Source: Siphonodentalium dalli (taxonomy: Eukaryota > Mollusca > Scaphopoda > Gadilida > Siphonodentaliidae). Taken from it: DNA of 64,000 nt. Positions 48,593-57,483 of this stretch are shown here, piece after piece (the first letter of the stretch is position 1; every line of letters begins with the position of its first letter). Position numbers and translations under genes: made by a program. The stretch spans positions 275,025,426-275,089,425 of the forward strand of contig CP136063.1 of assembly GCA_032622095.1 (NCBI GenBank). Direction: 5' to 3'. Below the pieces are notes generated by a model that did not search any database, had not been told where the DNA came from, and saw nothing but the letters and a program-made list of their open reading frames with translations.

Positions 48593-49339
48593 AATTTTTA
48601 CCATAAAATATTGATCACAATTTTGCTCTCATTGGACTTTTACAGTTATTCCAAAACAGCAGTAATCTGTACATAACAATTAATTCTTGGTTTAGAAATA
48701 TTTTTAATATTTTCTTTAAATATTTCTTAACTTAGAAAAAAAATCTTGAAACAAGAAATATATATTTAATTTTTTAAGCCATTTTCTTAGTAAGGAAATT
48801 GTCTCTCAAATAAAATAATTATTTCTTAATTGTTTCTTGTTTCAAGACTAAAATCTATCTTTTTTGAGAAAACTATCCCTTGTCTGGTGGGAGTTTCTTA
48901 AATTTTCTTGATGTAGCAGACTTGAGGGGTATATTTCTCAAAATAAGATTTATTTTCCTGTTTCAGGAAATGTTTTACTTGTTTCAAGTAATTATTTCTT
49001 ATTAAGAAAATATTTTTGGCAGTGCACGTCCCATATACTACATGTATTACCATCAACGATACTCCCTTGCTATAAGTTAGCCCAAGTTTGCTCTGTTCTT
49101 CACCTGCTATTGTGACTGGGTTAAAGACACACAATTACCAAACTTCTGGTGAACGTGCATCTCATAATTTAGTCACACTTTGATTATCGATAACCTTTCC
49201 TTCGCCTATATCATTCACTCAGTCATGCTAATTCAATACAGTGTGGTTCATAGACAACATGCTGCTATGTATATTGTCGAAATAGACAAGAGATTCTGTA
49301 CTTTGTCAGTTTGTTGTATAACATGCTCGCAAAAAGTGA

Positions 49340-49757
49340 TTAACTGTCTAATTAACAATACATTGAAGGCCGCGGGTAAAACAAATATTGATTCTAGTCG
49401 AGAAACCCACCCATCAAAGCTCAGAGAGATCAGATTTTTGAAATTTGTTCCTTCTCGAGATATGTAATTTTTATTGGCCTGGCAAATATTCGTCATACCG
49501 ACGGTCTCGGCCAAAATTTCGAATGAAGATGAATAACACTAAATCTTCTGTGTTATAAATTTGACAATCCGGCCAGATTTCGTTGAACAAAATGTTAATA
49601 AATAACAAGTTTTGAGCAATTTATACTGTGACTGTGGTTGCATTATTTTTTTTTTTGGGGAAATTAATCGATTGTAATAACTGAAGCGGCATTAAACAAA
49701 ATGCTGTTGTTATTGGAATCTGGTGATATGGGTGCCATCGAATCAGATTGAGTACCT
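49340..49757. mobile_element. TTAA-flanked MITE, copy 3
   Basis: The right end is GATTGAGTACCT followed by TTAA (49758-49761). The interior matches copy 1 (TAGTCGAGAAACCCACCCAT, AACTGAAGCGGCATTAAAC). The left end is diverged and placed only approximately. It lies in intron 1 of the Harbinger Myb-like gene. Confidence 0.75.
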
Positions 49758-49761
49758 TTAA

Positions 49762-50173
49762 GAGGGAGGTAAAGTGGCAACAATGCAATGGGGAATTATG
49801 TGTTAATTTTCAGGACAAAATTACTCAGTATATACAAACTGTAGAAGAGTAGTTTGTGTCTTGTTAGAATGTTTGAGCACATATCTAGTGACAACGTGAA
49901 GCAGATATTTCATTTTATTTTTTGTTTTTTGACATTGATGGAACTATTTTAAACAATGATTTACTGGTGACCTACCTTTTAAAAAATGTCCAATAATATC
50001 CAACCTGGTATGAAAATCTAAATTCCGCTCTGCATTGTCACTATAGATAAGTATTCAAGCTTTCCACTGAGTTGATCTCGCATAAATTCTTTAGTGTGGT
50101 TCTACCTATATCTGTTATATATGGCACGTTTAGCCGAGGATATTTTCATTTGAATATTATTTTTGTTGCACAG
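49762..50173. other. Intron 1 of the Myb-like gene, right part
   Basis: Ends with the acceptor TTTTTGTTGCACAG at 50173. No other feature. Confidence 0.5.
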
Positions 50174-50349
50174 ATCTGGGAGCGACTAACAATATATAGA
50201 ACGGGAAACTTTGTTGACTGCTATCGTGCTGGCAGAGGAAGATGAGGCGGAGCGGGCCCGGGAACAAGCAGCTACTACCACCGAAGAAGGCGACAGACGA
50301 GAGCAGGATGGTGAAATCGTGCGGGACGCTGCTATGCAGTCTCTGTCAG
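50174..50349 (+). pseudogene. Harbinger Myb-like protein, exon 2
   Basis: Exon 2 follows the acceptor GTTGCACAG and joins exon 1 in phase to complete Ala-Ser-Gly. It continues QYIERETLLTAIVLAEEDEA after a TAA at 50187-50189, then a charged helical stretch and EIVRDAAMQSLS. The family shows the same SG.EEEY.ER..LL...AM..L order, and the region is probably coiled-coil. The donor is CAG|GTTTGT at 50350, in phase 1. Apart from the single stop the frame is open for 58 codons. Confidence 0.8.
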
Positions 50350-50407
50350 GTTTGTTCTTTGCATTTATTTTTTTTAAAAACACAACTCGCACAAATGAAA
50401 CATTTAA

Positions 50408-50846
50408 AGGTACTCAATCCGATTCGATGTCCCATATCATCAGATTCCAACAACAGCACAATTTTTTGAAATGCCGATTCAGTTATCAGAATCGAGTAAT
50501 TGCCCAAAATTAATGCTAACCACAGTCGACTATAGTATAAAATTGCCCAAATCCTGTTATTTATTAATATTTTGTTCAACGAAATTTTGCCGGTTTGTCA
50601 AATATCTGACACAAAAAAGTCACTTCAATTCAGAGTTATCCATCTGCATCCGTAAGAGAAAGTCTTCTTGTCGACTGTTTACTGGGCCACATAAAATTAC
50701 TGGTGGTGAAAAATAATGGATTTCAAATATCGATTCCGGATCACTCTGAGCTTTGATGGGTGGGTTCCTCAACTCGAATCAAATATTTTTTACCACCGAA
50801 GCCAAGGAAATAGTAATTTGCGAGCGTTAATTCGGATTTTGCATCT
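50408..50846. mobile_element. TTAA-flanked MITE, copy 2
   Basis: TTAA at 50404-50407 and 50847-50850. The left end is AGGTACTCAATCCGATTCGA. It is inverted relative to copy 1 and shares the segment around GGGTGGGTTCCTCAACTCGA. It lies in intron 2 of the Myb-like gene. Confidence 0.85.
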
Positions 50847-50957
50847 TTAATGAAACACGATTTCGACTGATAGAAAACTGCACGAAGTGGATAAACTCGG
50901 ATTTGTGTTTATAAATAAGAGTAATCTTGCGAAGAAATATGCCCCAAAAGTAAATAA

Positions 50958-50960
50958 TTA

Positions 50961-50991
<31 letters not shown>

Positions 50992-51008
50992 AATATATAT
51001 ATATTATA
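50958..51008. repeat. (TA)n microsatellite
   Basis: A run of TA repeats with few interruptions, directly before the Helitron D 5' end. Confidence 0.9.
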
Positions 51009-51557
51009 TCTCATATATATTTTGAAGACCTCTGTCTGTCTGTTTGTCTGTTTGTCATTAATACAAATCTACGATTCTCGACCGATCGGGACGAAACTTG
51101 GTACGTGTGTGTAGTTTGACCAGGCGGTCGTAGTTGTCGTATTGGCGAGCCCGTGCGACGCCCGTGCAGCGCATGCGCAGACCAGATCTCGGAAACGGGT
51201 GGAGCTATCGACTTGACATTTGCTATGTGAATGTATCTTGCCCCGGATACGAATTTTATCGGGTCGCCGAGCCCGTGCGACGCCAGCTTCGCGCATGCGC
51301 AGACGAGATCTCGGAAACGGGTGGAGCTATCGACTTGAAATTTGGTATGTGAATGTATCTTGCCCCGGATACGAATTTTATCGGGTCGCCGAGCCCGTGC
51401 GACGCCAGCTTCGCTCATGCGCAGACCAGATCTCGGAAACAGAGCCCGTGCGACGCCAGCTTCGCGCATGCGCAGACCAGATCTCGGAAAAGGGTGGAGC
51501 TATCGACTTGAAATTTGGTTTTTGAATAGCCCGGACAACGTCGGGCTCATCGGCTAG
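51009..51557 (+). mobile_element. Non-autonomous Helitron, family D
   Basis: It starts TCTCATATATATTTTGAAGA (preceded by A) and ends with the hairpin AGCCCGGACAACGTCGGGCT, then CATCGGCTAG at 51557. A TCTG/TTTG microsatellite lies at 51032-51055, and the core GACCGATCGGGACGAAACTT at 51080. Three 122-bp units follow (GAGCCCGTGCGACGCC at 51147, 51269 and 51391) plus a truncated fourth at 51442. Long open frames across the units are repeat artefacts. It lies in intron 2 of the Myb-like gene. Confidence 0.88.
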
Positions 51558-52672
51558 TCTACTATATATTTTGAGAACTCCGTATATATATGTGTGTGTA
51601 TGTGTGTATATACTTTATAGAATCGAAAACGCCAGGACAGATTGAGACCAAACTTTCCATCTAAGGGTAAACTCCCAAGGGAATGGTCAACGTCGCATTT
51701 TGGACAAGCTCTGAGCACTCATTATCCACTCCCAATCATCAAAATCACCGCAAACGGCAGTTCGGGGGTTAAGGCATCAACGATCTTTATATTGATCATA
51801 TTTGGAGTTGTTAACAGACTAACGCTCTTTATTGCCATCGGCGTTGCTAAACGGTTACCCAACGGTTACCCATGCGTACGAAACTACGGATGCAAAACGC
51901 GAAATGCATTTATCTCGATTAAAAAGGCAGAATTAACTCATCGCGGCAATGTGAGAATCTTCGGGTGGCCCCCAAGCCGTGAATGCCAACAACAACGACA
52001 TTGTTGGCATACCTCTTTTATTATTATTATATCTTTATTTCCTCCAGTATATGAAGATTTATAAAGCATGTAACAAATAATCGATATGTACAGAAAAATG
52101 AATCAATAATGCTGAATCATAGTAATTGATGTCAATATCCGACACTGGATATATCTACATATATGTACACATAGTGAATATGATGAGGTTGGTGGTGATG
52201 GCGATGGAGATGAGTTTGATGATAAATGATGCTATGATGTGTGTGTTATCAACGATGGCGATGTTGTTAATGGTAGTGATGATGACGATGAGGATTATTA
52301 TTATGATTATGATTATAGCGATGATGTGACAATGCTGACACCGAAGTTGGTTTCCATTTCGTTGATTATGATGCTGATAATGACGATAAAATGATGATGA
52401 CGGTGATGAAGACGATGATGATGGTGATGATGATGATGATGATGATGATCGTAATAATAATGAAGCGTGCAGCGTATTCACATAATCATTACAAATGATA
52501 TACAGTAGATGGCACTCTTTGCTCGCACTGTCATATATATCGCCGTGCCAATGCTCATTCGATTCATTATTTATTATTTGATACACGCCCTGGTCATATT
52601 GGTGAAAAGCAAAAAATGCCAAAAAAATGTCATGTTCTGACCAACCACGTCAGTGGCGGGCTAACCTGTCAG
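51558..52672 (+). mobile_element. Non-autonomous Helitron, family A copy 2
   Basis: It starts TCTACTATATATTTTGAG immediately after the CTAG of Helitron D. It ends GTGGCGGGCTAACCTGTCAG at 52672, matching the 3' end of copy 1 (GTGGCGGGCTAACCTGCTAG at 5439) except that CTAG has mutated to TCAG. Length is 1,115 bp against 1,098 for copy 1. A GAT-type microsatellite has expanded at about 52180-52455, generating serine- and methionine-rich spurious frames. Confidence 0.85.
52385..52455. repeat. (GAT)n microsatellite
   Basis: GATGATGAT-rich tract inside Helitron A copy 2. A looser version extends left to about 52180. Confidence 0.85.
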
Positions 52673-52969
52673 TATATTATAAAACACATCCGATATATTC
52701 CCACTCACTAGAAATAATTTTTTTTATCTTTTTCGTAACTTTTACTAAGAAAACTAATGATAAATCCATTCAAATATTCATAAATAATTTCTTGATTATA
52801 TTTGTGCTGAAAGAAAATATTTCCGAGTATTTCTTAAACATTTCACAATATTTTTATTATTTTAAGTAACAAGTCAAGTAATGTTTCTAGCAGCGAGAGA
52901 AGATTTTTTCTTAATAGAAGAAAATAATTTTTGACAGTGTAAACTTTTATTTTGCTGATTTTCTTTCAG

Positions 52970-53197
52970 AGAGGAACGACGATGGACCATCGACTTCCAA
53001 ACGACCGAAGAGGTGTGTGTAACAGGACTATGTTGCATATCTACGCGAGAAGAGTGGCAAATAATTCGAGATACGGGAAAAGGAGTTGGAGCTAGAAATG
53101 GGGGAGATTGGCGATACAAAGGGCGGAAGTAGAAGCCAGGAACAAAAGGGACGAGAAGCTTACGGATTTACTGATGAATTTAAGTCCAAAACATTAA
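52970..53197 (+). pseudogene. Harbinger Myb-like protein, exon 3 (C-terminus)
   Basis: The acceptor TTTTCTTTCAG (ending 52969) joins exon 2 in phase to read SLSERNDDGPSTSKRPKR. TAA stops at 53020 and 53062 interrupt QDYVAYLREKSGK and FEIREKELELEMGEI. After a frameshift near 53115-53125 the frame reads EVEARNKRDEKLTDLLMNLS and ends at TAA 53195-53197. The KRxKR nuclear-localisation-like patch, YLREK and the long charged helix match the C-terminal half of Harbinger Myb-like proteins. The stop lies 18 bp from the end of the convergent transposase. Confidence 0.8.
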
Positions 53198-53215
53198 ACT
53201 TCCATTAAAATGTCT

Positions 53216-54251
53216 TTAATTAACATTTCTCTGTTGATTTCCAAAATAGTTGTCCAGTGTAGGGGGCTCAATTCCATAGAATGTTCCCGTTTCAGATCCA
53301 TGTAGACACGTGTGGCAATTAGTTAGCAATGTTGATACCAAGTAGTATTTTCCCACTGGTTGAAGAAATATTTTTAGGTCTTTTTTTAAGACCATGAAAC
53401 TGAAGATGGAGAGTAATTTCTTGAAGCCCCACTCGACACACACCCTCAATGCTGACATGGATTCATTGAACAATTTGCATTCGTCGGATATATTGGCTCC
53501 TTTGTATGGACTATTCAAGAATGGCCTCACTGGGTAGGCTGGGTCGCCATACAAGCATAATCTTACTCCGTCCCGATCCTGACCAATTTCAAGTTCCATC
53601 TTATGCAAAAGTTCACTCTTACGCATGGCGTCCTCCCTCAACAGGTCCAAACATGTTGCCAATTATGCCATTTGGAAACATCACTGACTGGACTTTTAGA
53701 GCGTGAACCCGTTTGTGTCCATTATAACAAATTCTTTGATAACGTGTCGGTCGGCATATGGGTCGTACAGTGCCGTCAATAAATCCAATACAATTAGACA
53801 GAGGTGCACCCTTGGCGTGTATAGCATCGGTATATATCTGGAACTCGTCATCGGCCATCCAGGAATGTCGAACGTTTTCCAGTAGGAGCCGAAATTTTTC
53901 ATGTAGAAGGTTTACCATTTCTACTACAACAAATGACAGCACTGATTCCGGTCTGTTGAAATAGATGGCTAGCTCACCAAATCTATTTGGGTAGCGAAAA
54001 CGCCCGAGCATGATGCACATCGCTTCCACCGTGTCGATTTTGGTTCGATTTGGTAGTACCATAACATAATTAATGCCCATCAGCGAGCACAGCTAAACCC
54101 AAAGAGGTGATAGGCCTGTGATGCCGAAATCGCATTGAAATCAAATTGCGGCCTGCAGGGGTCTTGAAGTGGTGGCGTCGTCGTTGATATCAGGTCCAAT
54201 TCCAGGAACCCCTCTTTCCCCAATCATCATAACATCTATCAGGTCATCCAT
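53216..54251 (-). pseudogene. PIF/Harbinger DDE transposase, broken
   Basis: This is the enzyme that cuts the element out and reinserts it. An upstream ATG at 54251 begins MDDLIDVMMIGE in the same frame as the main block, but a TGA and a TAG separate the two. The main frame from 54080 shows EAMCIMLGRFRYPNR, then GFIDGTVRPICRP (first catalytic Asp), GHKRVHALKVQSV and NMFGPVEGGRH. A frameshift near 53625-53635 moves to the frame with CLYGDPAYPVRPF (second Asp) and FNESMSALRVCVEWGF (catalytic Glu). The end is PPTLDNYF near 53235. All three DDE residues and the GP-EG-RH signature are kept, so damage is limited to two stops and one frameshift. It is convergent with the Myb-like gene. Confidence 0.92.
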
Positions 54252-54605
54252 GATAACAACGAACTGAATTTCCTCCACATATGACCTGGCATTTATACCT
54301 GTATTGCCACAATATATATCACGAGAATCCCGGGTCGTACGTTGTGACCGGTCGAATTATTGACAATAAACAGGTCATGATTATCACATTGTTGCAAATG
54401 AGACGATAAGTGAAGTATTAAGGGACTGAAACCCAAACACACGCTTTGAGTTGTAAAAGTGGTACGAAATAATGATGGTACGTGTTCGTCAAAACTCTTA
54501 CGCGTAGTCGTTTTGCGAAAGAACTTTTTGGCCATACGGATAGACTTACGACTACGAATAGCTATCCGTATTCGTAATCGTAAACGTGAGGATGCGAAAG
54601 GTCTC

Positions 54606-55370
54606 TAATGTTGAGGCGGAACCGACCTGATAGGTTCTTCGTGATCAACCAGTTGTGTTCTTCGTTGGAACTAACTGGTTCCACACTAGTTAAAATATAG
54701 AATCAAACTACAGAGTAGTTGGTTCAATTTGGAACCAAAACGACATTAACCGCTGCTACTTTCGTTGCCAATACCAAATAGTCCATCTATGGTTTCCAGA
54801 AAGTATCATCTATTCAAAATCAACCGAAGAACCACATAAAGCGCAAAGAACCAACAGAAAAGCATTTGGTTGAATAACAAATACTATGTTTACTTTTGGT
54901 GCTACAATTTTCTCTGTGGTGGAACCTAGTAATATCTTTGGTTCTTGGCGCTAACCATATATAAATAAAAATCCATCTCATTACTGAATGGTCTTTAAAA
55001 ATAGTTAGCTGGTTCTTTACAAAGAACCACACCATTTTCGGAATGGTTCTTTACATAGAACAGGGTGGTTCTTTGCTAGGAACCACACCCATTACAGAAT
55101 GGTTCTTTTCATAGAACAATATGGTTCTTCACAAAGAACCAAATCAGTACAACCACTTTGTGTCGTTGAGTTTTGGATACTGGATACTTTTGGAACCAGA
55201 GCACTTTATGCTAGTTTAATTCCAATGGGTTCCAAACGGTTTCTGGTAGAGAACCAAATCAACAAGACGATGGTTTGGTTCCTGGTGTGGTATTCACCGG
55301 CTGGGATTATAATATTGTCCAGGTAGTTTATACGAAGTGACGCTCAATGCTAAGCTATCAGTGGACATCG
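54606..55370. repeat. Cluster of GGTTCTT/AAGAACC palindromes
   Basis: GGTTCTTTACAAAGAACCAC-type short palindromes repeat, most regularly at 55011-55142, where four units of about 34 bp occur (starting near 55011, 55044, 55068 and 55101). Looser GGTTC/GAACC words extend from 54627 to 55290. They may be the inside of a small DNA element or minisatellite; clear outer ends were not found. No coding. Confidence 0.65.
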
Positions 55371-55378
55371 ATGGGAAG

Positions 55379-56016
55379 TCGTGTTCGGTCCGAATATTCG
55401 AATGTTCGAATATTCGCTCGTAAAAATAAATATTCGAATATTCGAATAATTATTTGACTATTCGAATATTCGAGAATATCTCCGGGTAATTGTTTCCTGG
55501 TTTGTTATTGGTCTGAACTCTGAAGGTCTGTTAAAAGTATAGTTTATTTTCCACTGACTATAAACGAATTAATATGACGTAACTGCAACGTTCTGATTTG
55601 ATTGGCGTCATAACGTCGAAATAAATTTATTGGCTATGTGTAAACCAGACCGTGCTTGCATGTGGCCATAGGGAGCGGACCTATACGGCATCGTTTTGTT
55701 TTGTTTGCGCGTTTTCACTTGTGTGTATAATATGGCGTCAAATTTGAAGAAATCACATATATGGACTCACTTCACGTTGGATGCCAAAACTAAAAATGTT
55801 ACACTTTTTGAACAAGAACCTTTAAGCCATGCATGGAACATGGACTACTTGAACTTCATAAACAGATAAGCTCTTGCTATTAAGCCAAAAGACTTTTTTT
55901 TCTCTTTTTTTTTGCGTATAGCATGTGCATGGATAAATATGCTATACTATTCGAATATTCGCTCGTTATTTGAACCGAGTATTCGAATACCGAAATCCGT
56001 CGAATACCGAACACTA
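55379..56016. mobile_element. hAT element remnant with perfect 8-bp TSD
   Basis: ATGGGAAG flanks both sides (55371-55378 and 56017-56024). The ends read TCGTGTTCGGTCCGAATATT and, inverted, TAGTGTTCGGTATTCGACGG. Internal runs of TATTCGAATATTCG are subterminal repeats. An 8-bp duplication and a TAGTGTTCGG end are typical of hAT. Only a BED-finger fragment of the transposase remains. Confidence 0.9.
55732..55869 (+). pseudogene. BED zinc-finger N-terminus of a hAT transposase, truncated
   Basis: The 45-codon frame starts MASNLKKSHIWTHFTLD and matches the beginning of a BED-type DNA-binding finger (S-x-IW-x-HF). The expected Cys-x2-Cys after KNVT is missing; the frame goes on as LFEQEPLSHAWNMDYL and stops at 55867-55869. 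The rest of the transposase is deleted, so this is the 5' stub of a formerly autonomous element. Confidence 0.6.
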
Positions 56017-56148
56017 ATGGGAAGACATCGCCGCGCTGTATATGATTATCCAATCAAGGTGATTGGCGTCAATCATAGATTCACCACCGGTCACATAAAC
56101 ATGCTGCGCGTAACAGTACACGTTTGTTTCATTTCAATCATGAATAAC

Positions 56149-56872
56149 ATGGGGAAAGGACGTGGGGCAAAATACACCACCGACGAGCGAAATACCTTAC
56201 TGGTATTTAAATTCGCGCTATTGTTCGCGCAGTTTTGAATTCGCGCACTTTAAATTCGCGCACCTAGCTGCGCGAAATAAAAACTGACAAAATTATTTTC
56301 GTAATAATTCGGAGATGTTTTCGTATATCTTGGACCTGATGACAATTTCGGTTCTTAGTCATTGGAGATAGTATATACGTGTAATATTAAACACCATCGC
56401 GGCGGATTTACATCGTGTAGAAAAACTAGTAACTACATACAAACCTGCTGAATATTAGTAATTCTTATACAAGCGTTTCAACAATGTCTATGTCACCATG
56501 ATTTGTCGCTTGAATTGTGAGCAATGTTCTTGATGGCGTAATTGTCTATGCAACCGTTCATAATATATATAAACTCAAAAACAAAGCCCTTTTGTGTTTT
56601 CTATATATGGACTGTGGTTTAGATTAAACTTGGGAGTCGTACTATGTTTCGCTCAGTTTTAAATTCGCGCACCGATGGGTGCGCGAAAACTTGTACTGCG
56701 CGAATTTAAATACGAGTAAGGTACTTTTTTAGGCATTGTGCAGAGAAGCATCCACATCCTAGAGAATAAAGAAACCGGCACCATCCACCAGCGCCGGAAA
56801 AATGATGCCTGGAAAGAAATTTCTTTGGAAATGGCAGGAAAATTTCCAAATAGAAGCAAAAGACAAGGCAAA
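56149..56872 (+). pseudogene. Myb/SANT-like DNA-binding protein, split by a MITE
   Basis: The left part (56149-56194) reads MGKGRGAKYTTDERN. The right part (from 56724) continues, after one shared TA, as FLGIVQRSIHILENKETGT and RRKNDAWKEISLEMAGKF. Together they follow the Myb/SANT-like domain pattern (YTxxE...LxxIVxxxxxILENK...K..AW..I...F) without a stop or frameshift. Similar proteins are encoded both by hosts (MSANTD-type) and by Harbinger elements. The similarity fades after NRSKRQGK near 56860. A fragment on the opposite strand (about 57000-56880, MSFDDIIEVFELAQRENE) may be the start of a second transposon gene, but that is weak. Confidence 0.6.
56195..56721. mobile_element. TA-flanked MITE, 527 bp
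   Basis: The ends are inverted copies of CCTTACTGGTATTTAAATTC followed by GCGC (24 bp, one mismatch), flanked by TA at 56193-56194 and 56722-56723. Further TTCGCGC/GCGCGAA words lie inside both ends. A TA target fits Tc1/mariner-type transposition. Deleting the element plus one TA restores an open Myb/SANT-like frame, which supports the boundaries. Confidence 0.85.
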
Positions 56873-57318
56873 ATTCTTTTGATATACGTTGTCTTCTTGG
56901 CTCTTCATTTTCACGCTGTGCTAATTCAAAAACCTCGATAATATCATCGAAACTCATTCTGCAGAGTATAGACGCCAGCATGAGTCTCCATAAAATTATA
57001 CCCAAAACTAATACCGCTATACATGTTGACTGTGGCCGGTGAGTGTTCACGAATTAGTCGTGAGACGGTGTCAATTGACAAGTGACAAATCTGATAGATG
57101 GATCAATCACATCAGCGACAGTGTGTGTCGTTGGCGCTAAAGCGAAGATAACTTTGAGTTAAGACACTACCAAATAAACTACCTGGTTTATAAAATAGTC
57201 TCGCTTGGTGAATACCACCCTCGATGTCTCCAGCAACCAAAACGCAACATACCAAATTGCTACAAAATGAATCCCACAAACTGATTTAGTTAAATTTAAT
57301 GCACCGATAAGGTTCCAG
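56873..57318. other. Spacer, possible minus-strand fragment
   Basis: Apart from the weak minus-strand frame at 57000-56880 mentioned with the Myb/SANT-like gene, nothing is recognised. Confidence 0.35.
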
Positions 57319-57483
57319 GTGATTTATGTGATTGACCGATTTACTTCATCCGTCAGACATTCTGGGTTTCTGTATGATCCGTTCCATATCAGTTGAACAT
57401 GAAATCCTAATTTTACATCCGCCCGGAATGCTGCTTATTTCCGTCGACATGAATTGCAAGTCATTCCCAAATTCTACGTGTCG
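57319..57483. repeat. Direct repeat, left copy (165 bp)
   Basis: Shares GGTTTCTGTATGATC, GTTCCATATCAG, ATTTTACATCCGCCCGGAAT and AAGTCATTCCCAAATTCTAC with 59327-59487 in the same order and orientation. Identity is about 85 percent by eye. Confidence 0.85.

Larger units (their letters stand above)
34442..49024. mobile_element. Candidate 14.6-kb hAT-like TIR element in intron 1
   Basis: The left end reads CACTGCCAAAAATATTTTCT (34442-34461). The right end is its exact reverse complement (49005-49024), and looser AAGAAA-rich similarity runs further inward. CACGTCCC directly follows the right end and lies 8 bp before the left end, suggesting an 8-bp target duplication with extra bases on the left. 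A at position 2 and G at position 5 of the TIR fit hAT ends. A decayed hAT-like fragment lies inside (43447-43570). The alternative is two independent MITEs of one family that happen to face each other. Confidence 0.45.
33707..54605. mobile_element. PIF/Harbinger transposon, inflated to 20.9 kb
   Basis: The left end at 33707 reads GAGACCTTTCGCAAAACTCA, then CGTTTACGATTACGGATACG. The right end, read inward from 54605 on the minus strand, is GAGACCTTTCGCATCCTCAC, then GTTTACGATTACGAATACGG, so the TIRs match over about 43 nt. TAA or TAAT flanks both sides, but the exact 3-bp duplication is unclear. Inside are the two Harbinger genes facing each other: a three-exon Myb-like gene (plus) and a DDE transposase (minus), whose ends are 18 bp apart. 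Subtracting later insertions leaves about 3.5-3.9 kb, a normal Harbinger size. Both genes are dead. Confidence 0.85.

Noticed and set aside
51011-51525. Arg/Ala-rich frames of 70-150 codons, repeating 'RRPDLGNG' and 'VARARRPD'
   Set aside because: They follow the 122-bp units of Helitron D.
52126-52622. Ser-rich and Met/Ile-rich frames
   Set aside because: They translate an expanded GAT microsatellite inside Helitron A.
33702-54608. A defined 3-bp TWA duplication for the Harbinger
   Set aside because: TAA or TAAT occurs at both edges, but element ends and flanks cannot be aligned unambiguously (TAATAGAGACC against CATTAGAGACC), so no exact TSD is claimed.
56659-57050. Minus-strand frames of 70 and 114 codons as a transposase
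   Set aside because: Only a short piece (MSFDDIIEVFELAQRENE) looks protein-like. The rest is antisense to the Myb/SANT-like gene and no DDE motif follows.
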